Assembly (NCBI GenBank): GCA_942490535.1
Contig: CALNXQ010000008.1
Coordinates: 496,001 to 560,000 of the forward strand
DNA length: 64,000 nucleotides
Reading direction: 5' to 3'
Source: JAEINY01 sp942490535
GTDB taxonomy: Bacteria; Bacteroidota; Bacteroidia; Bacteroidales; Marinilabiliaceae
The position numbers and the translations under genes were made by a program. Below the pieces are notes generated by a model. It saw nothing but the letters and a program-made list of their open reading frames with translations, was not told the DNA's origin and did no database searches. This document shows positions 55,240 to 64,000 of the stretch, piece by piece. Position 1 is the first letter of the stretch. Every line of letters starts with the position of its first letter.

Positions 55240-57190
55240 CGTTAATTCGTGTCATTTGCGGTTGAAAATATTCTGTGATAATCTGTGGACATAAAACATA
55301 GCACCATTAGGGATAGAAACAACTAATTATTCCAATACCATATAACTTAAGCCGTTATGAAAGACGCATTTCTTCTCCCTATGAATAGGGAGACACAGAG
55401 GGTAAGAAATCTGTGGACCATTTTATCCAAAGTACAGAGTCCGCAGTCCCTAGATAGATTCCGCGTAGCGGATGAAGTGTTGTAGAATACCCTGTTGCAA
55501 ATTGAACAGTTTCCCCGAAGGGGATATAGAATCTTTTAAAGAAACACTGCTTTTCAGTACTGTTTTCAGCATAAACAATCGAAATAAATCACATCGTATT
55601 GAAAGCAGAATTTCTTCTCCCTATGAATAGGGAGACACAGAGGGTAAGAAATCTGTGGACCATTTTATCCAAAGTACAGAGTCCACAGTCCCTAGATAGA
55701 TTCCGCGTAGCGGATGAAGTATTGTAGAATACGATGTTGCAAATTAAACAGTTTCCCCGTAGGGGATATAGAATCATTTAAAACACACAGATATTCAGTA
55801 TTATTTTCAGCATAAACAATCGAAATAAATCACATCGTATCGGAAGCAGCATTTCTTCTCCCTATGAATAGGGAGACACAGAGGGTAAGAAATTGGTGAT
55901 AATCTGTGGTTAAAAAAACAAAGGAATCCCCACCGACCAGATTTCCATGCGGCGCATGCGATACCCTGCGGCCAACCACCGCCTGATTGCGTCTCCGCTT
56001 CCATCTCTTAGTGTCCCGGGGTTCCACCCCGGGCTATTGTTATTGTACCCTTTCAGGGTCATGCATTCGTATTAATTCGTGTCATTTGCGGTTAAAAATA
56101 ATCTGTGATAATCTGTGAAATCTATGGACATAAAACATAGCACCATTAGGGTTAGAAACAACTAATTATTCCAATACCATATAAATTAAGCCGTTATGAA
56201 AGACGCATTTCTTCTCCCTATGAATAGGGAGACACAGAGGGTAAGAAATCTGTGGACCATTTTGTCCAAAGTACAGAGTTCACAATCCATAGACAGATTC
56301 CGCGTAGCGGATGAAGTGTTGTAGAATACCCTGTTGCCAATTGAACAGTTTCCCCGTAAGAGGATATAGAATCATTTAAAACACACAGATATTCAGTATT
56401 ATTTTCAGCATAAACAATCGAAATAAATCACATCGTATTGAAAGCAGCATTGCTTCTCCCTATGAATAGGGAGACACAGAGGGTAAGAAATTGGTGATAA
56501 TCTGTGGTTAAAAAAACAAAGGAATCCCCACCAACCAAATTTCCATGCGGCGCATGCGATACCCTGCGGCCAACCACCGCCTGATTGCGCCTCCTCTTCC
56601 ATCGCTTAGTGCCCCGGGGTTCCACCCCGGGCTATTGTTATTGTACCCTTTCAGGGGCATGCATTTGCGTTAAATCGTGTCATTTGCGGTTGAAAATAAT
56701 CGGTGATAATCTGTGAAATCTGTGGACATAAAACATAGCACCATTAGGGATAGAAACAAATAATTATTCCAATGCATTATAAATTAAACCGTTATGAAAG
56801 AAGCATTTCTTCTCCCTATGAATAGGGAGACACAGAGGGTAAGAAATTGGTGATAATCTGTGGTTAAAAAAACAAAGGAATCCCCACCGACCAGATTTCC
56901 ATGCGGCGCATGCGATACCCTGCGGCCAACCACCGCCTGATTGCGCCTCCTCTTCCATCACTTAGTGTCCCGGGGTTCCACCCCGGGATATTGTTATTGT
57001 ACCCCTTCAGGGGTATCCATTCGCGTTAATTCGTGTCATTTGCGGTTAAAAATAATCAGTGATAATCTGTGAAATCTGTGGACATAAAACATAGCACCTT
57101 TAGGGATAGAAACAACTAATTATTCCAATACCATATAACTTAAGCCGTTATGAAAGACACATTTCTTCTCCCTATGAACAGGGAGACACA
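55240..57190. repeat. Repeat array built from ~242-bp and ~356-bp modules
   Basis: TTCTCCCTATGAATAGGGAG-type hairpins start at 55373, 55615, 55856, 56212, 56454, 56810 and 57166, giving spacings 242, 241, 356, 242, 356, 356. The short module carries the ATTCCGC and CCCC/GGGG hairpins (ATTCCGC at 55458, 55700, 56296). The long module carries GCGGCGCATGC, CCCGGGGttccaCCCCGGG and a CATAAAACATAGCACC segment. No genes are present in 55240-57269. Confidence 0.88.
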
Positions 57191-57269
57191 GATGTAAGCA
57201 ATTAGCCCCATTCGCGATTTAAAAACCTCAGCGGCACTCTGCGCAGCCTCTGCGTAACGATCGATCCGC

Positions 57270-58232
57270 CTACTCAAATGGATGCTTAGCCAATTCCAGT
57301 CTGGCCAAGGGATGATATTCCCCTTTTAAGCCAATGGGCTGTGCCAGGCGAATGTCATGCACAATCTGCACCGCCTCTTTACACTCATGTATCCCAAAGC
57401 CTTCACCCGCCAGTATCTTCTCATAGCTCCTGGTATGCAACTCGGTGAAACCACCTGAAAACTCAAAGGCATCTCCATCAATGGAGATGGTGCGATACGT
57501 GCGCATACCTTTCGCCTTTATTTCAGCCGGTATGGTATCGTAATTAATGCTCATAAACCAACGCACACGCCCTTTCTCCAACTCCAGCAGACCCGAAGCC
57601 CGGTCGTGGGTATGCAAATGGACGGTATTCTTCTGAACCGCCCCAAAGATCCAGGTGAGCATATCAAAAAAGTGAACGCCAATGTTAGTGGCGATCCCCC
57701 CTGACTTGGTCACATCCCCCTTCCAACTGGTATAGTACCAGTTTCCCCGTGAGGTAAGGTAAGTTAAATCGATGTCATGAATTTTGCCGCTGGTATCCTT
57801 ATCAATCTTCTCTTTGAGCGCCATCACACTGGGGTGCAAGCGTAACTGCAGAATGTTATAGATATGCCGCCCAGTCTCTTTCTCAATTTCCTGAAGGGCA
57901 TCAATATTCCAGGGATTCAACACAATGGGTTTCTCACAAATCACATGGGCATCCTGACGCAAGCCAAAACGAATGTGCGAATCATGCAGATAATTGGGCG
58001 AACAAACACTCAGGTAATCCATGCGTGTTCCGTTTCGTTTCAGTTTTTCAAGGTGACGATCGAAACGCTCAAACTCAGTGAAAAAATCCGCATTGGGAAA
58101 ATAACTGTCAATCACCCCCACGGAGTCATTTTTATCCAAAGCAGCCACCAGGGTATTATGGGTATCCTTGATCGCCTTCATATGTCGGGGAGCAATGTAA
58201 CCCGCTGCTCCTATCATTGCAAAATTGCTCAT
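57270..58232 (-). CDS. Gfo/Idh/MocA oxidoreductase, WbpB/WlbA-like (copy 3)
   Basis: 320 residues on the minus strand, starting at 58232. MIGAAGYIAPRHMKAIKDT, CEKPIVLNPWNIDALQEIE, ATNIGVHFFDMLTWIFG and INYDTIPAEIKAKGMRTYR make it a close relative of the 12390 copy. It lies 111 bases downstream of the WecA-like gene on the same strand, so the two may be co-transcribed. Expected reaction: C3 oxidation of UDP-GlcNAcA. Confidence 0.9.
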   Translation of the reverse strand: MSNFAMIGAAGYIAPRHMKAIKDTHNTLVAALDKNDSVGVIDSYFPNADFFTEFERFDRHLEKLKRNGTRMDYLSVCSPNYLHDSHIRFGLRQDAHVICEKPIVLNPWNIDALQEIEKETGRHIYNILQLRLHPSVMALKEKIDKDTSGKIHDIDLTYLTSRGNWYYTSWKGDVTKSGGIATNIGVHFFDMLTWIFGAVQKNTVHLHTHDRASGLLELEKGRVRWFMSINYDTIPAEIKAKGMRTYRTISIDGDAFEFSGGFTELHTRSYEKILAGEGFGIHECKEAVQIVHDIRLAQPIGLKGEYHPLARLELAKHPFE

Positions 58233-58343
58233 TCCAAATATTTATTATATGTCATCTACATGGCCGTTAACTAAAAATCTCTCTGCGAAACGGGATATTG
58301 CATTTTCAATAAACGTCCAGTCCGCACTATTACGAACAACGCT

Positions 58344-59471
58344 CTACTGCTCCAACTCCTGCTTTTTACTTTTCCGGATCTGCTTTAAACGACGGACTAA
58401 ATGACGCCTTTTAAAATACAGCACCATCGATGGGATATTGGCCACTCCCAGCCCCAGAGATAAAATTAAGATGGAAAGTTTCAGCATACCCAGATTGCGC
58501 AGACTAAATGCCAGTACCACAAAGGCAATGTTCACTCCTCCAATGATCAGGCTGATCTGCAAATGGGTGAATCCCAAGGTCAGCATCCGGTGGTGAATGT
58601 GGTTTTTATCCGCCGTAAAAGGGGAATCACCACGCGAAATCCGTAAGAAAAAGACCCGAATGGTATCCACAATGGGTACAATCAGGATGGCCAAAGCTAC
58701 GGCCGGCGCACTGTTCATGGTATACACCAGGTCGGCGCGGTTATCAGGCCGGTTGAACTCACTGAAGCGAATGGCCACAACGGCTAATATAAAACCCAAC
58801 AGCAAGGATCCGGTATCTCCCATAAACATCTTCTGCCGCTTGGAGAAGATGTTGTAATAGCCAAAGGCCAATAGCCCCCCCACTAAGGCAGAGGCCAATA
58901 CGGGGATGTGATAATAGCCATTGATGTAAAACCAGATGGAGAACGATAAGATGGAGATAATCCCCGTGATGGCCGCCAATCCATCGATGCCATCAATGAG
59001 GTTAAAGCCGTTGACAATAAACACAATGCCCACAACGGTGAAGAGCACGCTCCACAAGGGATCAGGCTGCAATCCGAAAAAACCGTGAAAATCAGTAATG
59101 CGCAACCCGCCTAAACCCACAATGATGATGGCAGCAATCAACTGACCGGCCAGTTTGACCATGGGCGCCGTCACCAGGATATCATCTTTAATGCCGATGC
59201 CAAATACAATGAGCAAGGCCGGTACCAGAAAAGGAATCTTGGGAAACTCAAACCAATCCACAAACAAGGTGTAGGTAAACAAAAAACCAATGAAGATGGC
59301 CAATCCCCCCAAAGTAGGAATCCGGACCCGGTGCACCGTCCGTTTGTTGGGCTCGTCAAACAGGTTTTTTTGATGGGCCACCCTCAAAATAGTGGGGATG
59401 GACATAAATACCATGATAAAGGAGATGAGAGAGGCCAGTGGAATCAGTAAACGTATGGTATAGTCGTTCAT
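58344..59471 (-). CDS. MraY/WecA-like undecaprenyl-phosphate sugar-1-phosphate transferase
   Basis: 375 residues on the minus strand, starting at 59471, with about 10-11 transmembrane segments. Catalytic landmarks are IPTLGGLAIFIG, GIGIKDDILV (DD pair), NGFNLIDGIDGLAAI, FMGDTGSLLLGF and KNHIHHRML (HIHH loop typical of WecA/TagO rather than MraY). It would transfer GlcNAc-1-P or a related sugar phosphate to undecaprenyl phosphate, starting the polysaccharide repeat. It is the only initiating transferase in the window. Confidence 0.92.
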   Translation of the reverse strand: MNDYTIRLLIPLASLISFIMVFMSIPTILRVAHQKNLFDEPNKRTVHRVRIPTLGGLAIFIGFLFTYTLFVDWFEFPKIPFLVPALLIVFGIGIKDDILVTAPMVKLAGQLIAAIIIVGLGGLRITDFHGFFGLQPDPLWSVLFTVVGIVFIVNGFNLIDGIDGLAAITGIISILSFSIWFYINGYYHIPVLASALVGGLLAFGYYNIFSKRQKMFMGDTGSLLLGFILAVVAIRFSEFNRPDNRADLVYTMNSAPAVALAILIVPIVDTIRVFFLRISRGDSPFTADKNHIHHRMLTLGFTHLQISLIIGGVNIAFVVLAFSLRNLGMLKLSILILSLGLGVANIPSMVLYFKRRHLVRRLKQIRKSKKQELEQ

Positions 59472-59508
59472 AATCAGTATAATTTCATGTCTACCCGGAG
59501 GCGCTATT

Positions 59509-59583
59509 AACTCAAGGGAACTAATCTTAAATCCTGGAATTCAAATTTATTCCTGTATAAATAACATAAACACCCCTTGAGTT
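59509..59583 (-). promoter_or_regulatory. Inverted repeat around a possible promoter of the WecA-like gene
   Basis: AACTCAAGGG (59509-59518) and CCCTTGAGTT (59574-59583) form a perfect 10-base inverted repeat 55 bases apart. Between them, on the minus strand, is TAAATTTG (plus 59542-59549), matching TAnnTTTG, about 70 bases upstream of the start codon. This could be an operator or simply chance. Confidence 0.35.
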
Positions 59584-59929
59584 CAACTGCAAATTTAATC
59601 ATTTTTGGCACTTGCCCGGCTATGATTAGCCCAACAAATCCAATTGAAAGGGGGCATACGCAAAAACAAGAAAAGAGTTATGGAAAAAAAGGAATTGAAA
59701 TAAAATAATGCCATCCCAGATCAAATGAATGTAGCCATTCAACCCGGGGTTGAGTATAATTGGGCATTTTGTTGGATAAAATGCTGGTAAAAAACCATCT
59801 TCAGAAAAGCGAATCGCAATAGCCTGCAGCAAATTTCTCTGATAATCATAAAAGTAACAACACACTTCCATTGTAATATTTAGCAACCCTTATTATCATA
59901 TCAAAGAATTATTGGTGTCCGGTAAAATT

Positions 59930-60780
59930 AAATTCAATTAACGGCAGATAACTGTTTGGACAACCGCTACGAGACATCCCAACTTATAGGGTTAAATAGT
60001 ATCTACAATAGCGAAATTGACCACGGCTCATTCCGCGTAGCGGATTAAGCATTGCAGAACTGTCAGTTGCAAACCAAATAGTTTCCCGGTAGGCGATAGA
60101 GAATGGGGTACCGAACAAGAATGAAAAAGCATAAAACAACTCTCTGAAATCAGGTATTAAGGTCAATTCCCTTTCTTATTCTACCACTATAGGGTTGAAT
60201 AGTATCTACAATAGTGAAATTGACCACGGCTCATTCCGCTTAGCGGATTAAGCATTGCAGAACTGTCAGTTGAAAACCAAATAGTTTCCCGGTAGGCGAT
60301 AGAGAATGGGTTACCGGACAAGAATGAAAAAGCATAAAACAACTCCCTGAAATCAGGTATTAAGGTCAATTCCCTTTCTTATTCTACCACTATATAGTAT
60401 CTACAATAATGAAATTGACCACGGCTCATTCCGCGTAGCGGATTAAGTATTGTATAATAATCAGTTGCAATTAAATAATTTCCCTGTAGGGGATAGAGAA
60501 TGGGTTACCGGACAAGAATGAAAAAGAATAAAACAATTCACTGAATTCAGGTATTAAGGTCAATTCCCTTTCTTATTCTACCACTATATAGTATCTACAA
60601 TAGGAAATTGACCACGGCTCATTCCGCGTAGCGGATTAAGTATTGTAGAATAATCAGTTGCAATTAAATAATTTCCCTGTAGGGGATAGAGAATGGGTTA
60701 CCGCACAAGAATGAAAAAGAATAAAACAATTCCCTGAATCCAGGAATAAAGTCGGTTCTATTTCCTAATTCTACTGCTAA
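59930..60780. repeat. Four tandem ~195-203-bp repeat units
   Basis: The anchor ATTCCGC occurs at 60030, 60233, 60428 and 60621 (spacings 203, 195, 193). Each unit reads AGTATCTACAATAG, GAAATTGACCACGGCTC, the ATTCCGCgtaGCGGAT hairpin (loop variant in unit 2), a TTCCC/GGCGATAGAGAATGG hairpin, then AATTCCCTTTCTTATTCTACC. It is a divergent subfamily of the composite repeat. No gene lies between 59472 and 60994. Confidence 0.88.
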
Positions 60781-60969
60781 GGTTATTCTTTACAAATAAG
60801 GCTCGTCACCAAACCAATGAAAATCGCTTTAGTATTGGATACACCTATTACACCATCATGATTCAAACACGCATGGGCGCCCCCCCTTTTGGTATGGAGT
60901 AAAAAAACTTGAATTGGCCATTTCCCTGTAAAAAAAGCCCCCCATACATAATATTACTAAAGAAAAAGT

Positions 60970-60977
60970 TAATTTTG
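60970..60977 (+). promoter_or_regulatory. Possible -7 promoter box for the export genes
   Basis: TAATTTTG matches TAnnTTTG 17 bases before ATG 60995. No TTTG is seen at the -33 position, so support is partial. Confidence 0.35.
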
Positions 60978-60994
60978 AAGCTGTTTATTCTAAG

Positions 60995-61795
60995 ATGCAA
61001 CCCAATATGACTAATACAAGACGACGAAACCTGATTCCTCAACTTACATATTACCCGCTTTTCGTTTTCCTGCTGCTGGCAGCTGTGAGCTGCATTCCCC
61101 AACGGGAGACGGTGTTATTGCAGGACAATCCGGAGAGTGAGCTGAATCAACTGCAAAACATTACCGACCGTTATTTTTTGCAGCCCAACGATTACCTGTT
61201 CATCAATGTATCCACCCCCGATCCGAAAATATCAGAATTCTTCAATCAATCCAGAAGTACAGGCGGCGGCGCTCAACAAAACCAAAACTTCTTTTATTAC
61301 CTGATTGATGATACCATGAACATTGATTTTCCCTATGTGGGTAAAATCAACCTGGCCGGCTGTAACGTGAAAATGGCCAAGGGCAAAGTACAGGAAGCCC
61401 TCAAACCCTTCTTAAAGGAATACACCTTAACATTCAAACTGGCCTCCAATAAATTTACTACACTGGGAGAATTCAGAAGTCAGGGGGTACACGACATGCA
61501 GAAAGAGCAAATCACCATCTTTGAAGCGGTGGGATTGGCGGGCGGTGTGACGGTGTATGGGAAACGCAAGGAGTTGAAGCTATTGCGTCAGTTACCCTCA
61601 GGCCCGGTCACCTATACCATTGACCTCACCGATAAAAACATTGTCAACTCGGAGTATTACTACATCTACCCCAATGACATGCTCTACATACGCCCAATGA
61701 AAGCGAAAAACTGGGGCATCGGCGAATCCTTTTCCATTGGAATGATCAGTGCCGGCTTAGCTCTTTATTTAACCATTTCGTCACTCACCAAGTAA
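60995..61795 (+). CDS. Wza-like polysaccharide export lipoprotein
   Basis: 266 residues, starting at ATG 60995 (ATG 61007 is an alternative). The signal peptide ends in a lipobox LLAAVSC with Cys33. The Poly_export domain begins near FLQPNDYLFINVSTPDPKI, and SLBB-like segments follow (FTTLGEFRSQGVHDMQ, FEAVGLAGGVTVYGKRKELK). A C-terminal hydrophobic helix (FSIGMISAGLALYLTISSL) is the outer-membrane-spanning type common in Bacteroidota. It should form the outer membrane export channel with the Wzc-like protein encoded 14 bases downstream. Confidence 0.9.
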   Translation: MQPNMTNTRRRNLIPQLTYYPLFVFLLLAAVSCIPQRETVLLQDNPESELNQLQNITDRYFLQPNDYLFINVSTPDPKISEFFNQSRSTGGGAQQNQNFFYYLIDDTMNIDFPYVGKINLAGCNVKMAKGKVQEALKPFLKEYTLTFKLASNKFTTLGEFRSQGVHDMQKEQITIFEAVGLAGGVTVYGKRKELKLLRQLPSGPVTYTIDLTDKNIVNSEYYYIYPNDMLYIRPMKAKNWGIGESFSIGMISAGLALYLTISSLTK

Positions 61796-61809
61796 CACGT
61801 TTATCCGAT

Positions 61810-64000
61810 ATGACCCAGTTACCGGGAAAATCTCCACAAGAGCAGCACGCCAATACCTTCTTTAACCTGGACATCAAACGCTTTATCAATGACCTGCTGC
61901 GCTATTGGTGGCTCTTTGCCATCACCGTGCCCATCAGTTGGTTCACCGTTTACATGATTCACCGGTATACACAGCCTGTTTTCCGGGCCAGCCTCTCCCT
62001 GCTCATGGAAGAGCGCGGCGACAACATGCCACAAGCCAATATGATGGAAGGGTTTGGATTAACACCGGGCCAAAGCAGTGTGGAGAATCAAATAGCCATC
62101 CTAACATCGCTGGACGTCATCCAGCGCACCATCGACCAGTTGGATTTTCACGTAGGCTACTATGCAAAAGGCAGTGTAAAACACACCGAGCTCTACGGAC
62201 AAACACCCTTTAATGTACAGTTTGACTCCCTGCACCCACAATTGCTCAACACCCCCATGAACATCACCATCCTGAGTGATAATAAATACCGGCTCCAAGT
62301 CACATCTGAGGGCGCCTCCACGTATACTTATGCCACAAAAATTAGTGGTGGGAATGTTGTCATTCCCGAATATTCCAACGAATACTATTTTGGCGAAACG
62401 GTCAAAACAGCATGGGGCTCCTTCATTGTTAACTGCGATGGCGGCCGGGCCTCCACCGACATGGACTATTATTTTGTATTCAATCATCCAAATGCACTGG
62501 CCAGTCAATATAAGTCACGGTTACAAGCCTATAAAGCCGGGGAAAATTCTTCCATTGTGAACGTCTCCTTAACGGGTAAAAACACCCTTAAGAACAATCG
62601 TTTTCTCAATGCTTTGGCAGATGTTTTTATTGCCACCAACCTGGATAAAAAGAACCTAATCGCCTCCAACACCATCCGCTTTATTGAAAGTCAGTTACTG
62701 GTGATATCCGATACGCTCCAAACCACCGGTTCCCAGCTCAGTCAGTTTCGGACCGACAACCGGATTCAAAGTGTCTCTGCAAAGGCCGATTACCTGTTCT
62801 CAGGCTTGCAGGAAATGGAACAACAACTGGCCCAACTGGCAATTACCCGTCGCTACTACCTGTATTTGCAAGACTATTTCAGCTCCGTATTAAGCAGTAA
62901 CGAAGTGGTGGCTCCTGCCATGTATCAAACCGATAACAACCTGCTCAATGAACAGATCCGGTCCATCATGGAACTGAACAGCCAACGTTTGTCCATGAAG
63001 GAATCGTACAGCGAGATACTTAATCCGGCTCAAAAAGAACTGGAAAGCCAGATTAACATCGCACGCGAAACACTGCTAAAAACCATTAGTAGTCAATTGC
63101 AGGTGCTAAACGAAGACGTGATTCGGACGCAAGAGCGGAAAGCAAGCAACGAAAACGAGCTGTACCGCCTGCCGGAAACCGAACGGCGCTTGCTGGGCAT
63201 TGAGCGTAAATTTGAATTGAGCAATGAAGTGTACACGTTTCTGTTGCGCAAACGCTCAGAAGCGCAGATCCAGAAAGCATCCAATACACCGGACCATCAA
63301 ATTTTGGAAGGCGCCCGCTATGCCGGTCAATTATCGCCCAACACCCAGGGCAACCAACGTAAGGCCCTGTTAATCGGGTTTATTCTACCATTGATCGCGC
63401 TGGCCTTAAAACAGTTACTCAACAACAAAATCATCAATGCTGAAGACATTGAACGCATCACCTCCCTTCCCATTCTGGGGCAGATCATTCACAGTCCCAA
63501 GGAGGAGAGTAACGTGGCCTTGCACCATCCCAAGTCTGTTGTCACCGAGACATTTCGGCGATTACGCACAAGGTTGGAGTTCATGAACAGTGATAAGTCC
63601 TGTCCCATCATTGGGGTGACCAGCTCCATGCCAGGTGAAGGCAAAACCTATTGCGCCCTGAACATTGCCGCCACATTAGCCATTTCAGGCAAGAAAACGG
63701 CCTTGCTGGGATTTGACTTACGCAAACCAGGGTTGAATAAAATTATCAATAGCAACGGCCATCTGGGGCTTTCCAATTTTCTCATTGGCAAAGCAAGCAT
63801 TGATGACATTCAAATGGAATCGGGCCAGGACAACCTGGTTATTATTCCAACGGGTGATATTCCCCCCAATCCGGCTGAATTAATCAGCTCAGCCAAAACA
63901 ACCGAACTCCTCGAATTATTAAAACAACAATTCGATTACATCATTCTGGATACACCTCCCATGGGCATTGTTTCCGATCCCTATTTATTGGCGCGCCATG
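61810..64000 (+). CDS. wzc: Wzc-like chain-length determinant / BY-kinase, 3' end outside window
   Basis: ATG 61810 opens a frame that stays open to the window end (730 codons). The first transmembrane helix is at about residues 33-50 (WWLFAITVPISWFTVYMI), a Wzz-type periplasmic region with long coiled coils follows, and the second helix is near 518 (ALLIGFILPLIALAL). The cytoplasmic kinase has Walker A TSSMPGEGKTYCALNIAAT (about 607), Walker A' LLGFDLRKPG and Walker B YIILDTPP. The C-terminal tyrosine cluster is beyond the edge. It controls polymer length and export with the Wza-like partner. Confidence 0.93.
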   Translation, partial: MTQLPGKSPQEQHANTFFNLDIKRFINDLLRYWWLFAITVPISWFTVYMIHRYTQPVFRASLSLLMEERGDNMPQANMMEGFGLTPGQSSVENQIAILTSLDVIQRTIDQLDFHVGYYAKGSVKHTELYGQTPFNVQFDSLHPQLLNTPMNITILSDNKYRLQVTSEGASTYTYATKISGGNVVIPEYSNEYYFGETVKTAWGSFIVNCDGGRASTDMDYYFVFNHPNALASQYKSRLQAYKAGENSSIVNVSLTGKNTLKNNRFLNALADVFIATNLDKKNLIASNTIRFIESQLLVISDTLQTTGSQLSQFRTDNRIQSVSAKADYLFSGLQEMEQQLAQLAITRRYYLYLQDYFSSVLSSNEVVAPAMYQTDNNLLNEQIRSIMELNSQRLSMKESYSEILNPAQKELESQINIARETLLKTISSQLQVLNEDVIRTQERKASNENELYRLPETERRLLGIERKFELSNEVYTFLLRKRSEAQIQKASNTPDHQILEGARYAGQLSPNTQGNQRKALLIGFILPLIALALKQLLNNKIINAEDIERITSLPILGQIIHSPKEESNVALHHPKSVVTETFRRLRTRLEFMNSDKSCPIIGVTSSMPGEGKTYCALNIAATLAISGKKTALLGFDLRKPGLNKIINSNGHLGLSNFLIGKASIDDIQMESGQDNLVIIPTGDIPPNPAELISSAKTTELLELLKQQFDYIILDTPPMGIVSDPYLLARH

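Noticed and set aside
55589..56961. Several ~60-70 codon minus-strand open frames with similar proteins (LCLPIHREK-type)
   Set aside because: They are read-through translations of the hairpin repeat modules, occur wherever the repeat occurs, and include the palindromes themselves.
61905..62560. Plus- and minus-strand open frames of 90-135 codons in this stretch
   Set aside because: They overlap the Wzc-like frame that runs from 61810 to the window end and carries all expected motifs.
1..64000. tRNA or rRNA genes
   Set aside because: No cloverleaf-like or ribosomal sequence was recognised on either strand by eye.

Overview
The window looks like a chromosomal segment of a Bacteroidota bacterium, probably a marine or anaerobic member of the Marinilabiliales or Bacteroidales; the genus is not determined. 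The signs are an UpxY-type NusG paralogue, a DUF6266 protein, a TTTG/TAnnTTTG promoter, few Shine-Dalgarno sequences, and abundant hairpin-rich intergenic repeats. Most of the window is a surface polysaccharide locus.

Layout. 1-1.05 kb: 3' part of a flavodiiron protein with a terminator. 1.1-2.6 kb: repeats. 2.64-3.15 kb: UpxY-like antiterminator, the usual first gene of a polysaccharide locus. 3.4-10.5 kb: single accessory genes separated by repeat modules: a paralogous pair of unknown family, a Uma2 nuclease-fold protein, a HEPN/MNT toxin-antitoxin pair, an orphan antitoxin-like gene and an AlbA_2 ATPase-type regulator. 10.7-41.7 kb: the main polysaccharide gene block on the plus strand. 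41.8-43.0 kb: a minus-strand glycosyltransferase. 43.2-45.7 kb: an intact IS21-family element. 45.7-48.2 kb: a tandem array of an ~880-bp composite repeat. 48.2-52.7 kb: a nucleotidyltransferase-fold protein, a DUF6266 cluster and a large hypothetical gene. 52.9-55.2 kb: an IS66 element. 55.2-57.2 kb: a second repeat array. 57.3-59.5 kb (minus): a third WbpB-like dehydrogenase and a WecA-like initiating transferase. 60-60.8 kb: a third tandem array. 61.0-64.0 kb: a Wza-like export lipoprotein and a Wzc-like tyrosine kinase that runs off the window.

How the genes fit. The WecA-like enzyme would load the first sugar phosphate on undecaprenyl phosphate. WbpB, WbpE, WbpD and WbpI homologues together predict UDP-2,3-diacetamido-2,3-dideoxy-mannuronic acid (the first enzyme, WbpA, is not in the window). 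About a dozen glycosyltransferases build the chain. They include an adjacent GT11 alpha-1,2-fucosyltransferase and a GT6 (ABO-family) enzyme that could make a blood-group-like terminal structure. Export candidates are a Wzm/Wzt ABC transporter, a Wzy-like polymerase and Wza/Wzc.

Most unusual points: (i) a modular hairpin repeat family that recurs 11-15 times, forms three tandem arrays and hosts both insertion sequences at exactly readable target duplications; (ii) two truncated tandem copies of the 5' end of wzt just upstream of a full-length but frameshifted wzt; (iii) a GxxExxY nuclease-fold gene bracketed by two ~97-bp palindromic elements between wzm and wzt; (iv) a HEPN/MNT module between long direct repeats; (v) the GT6/GT11 pair.
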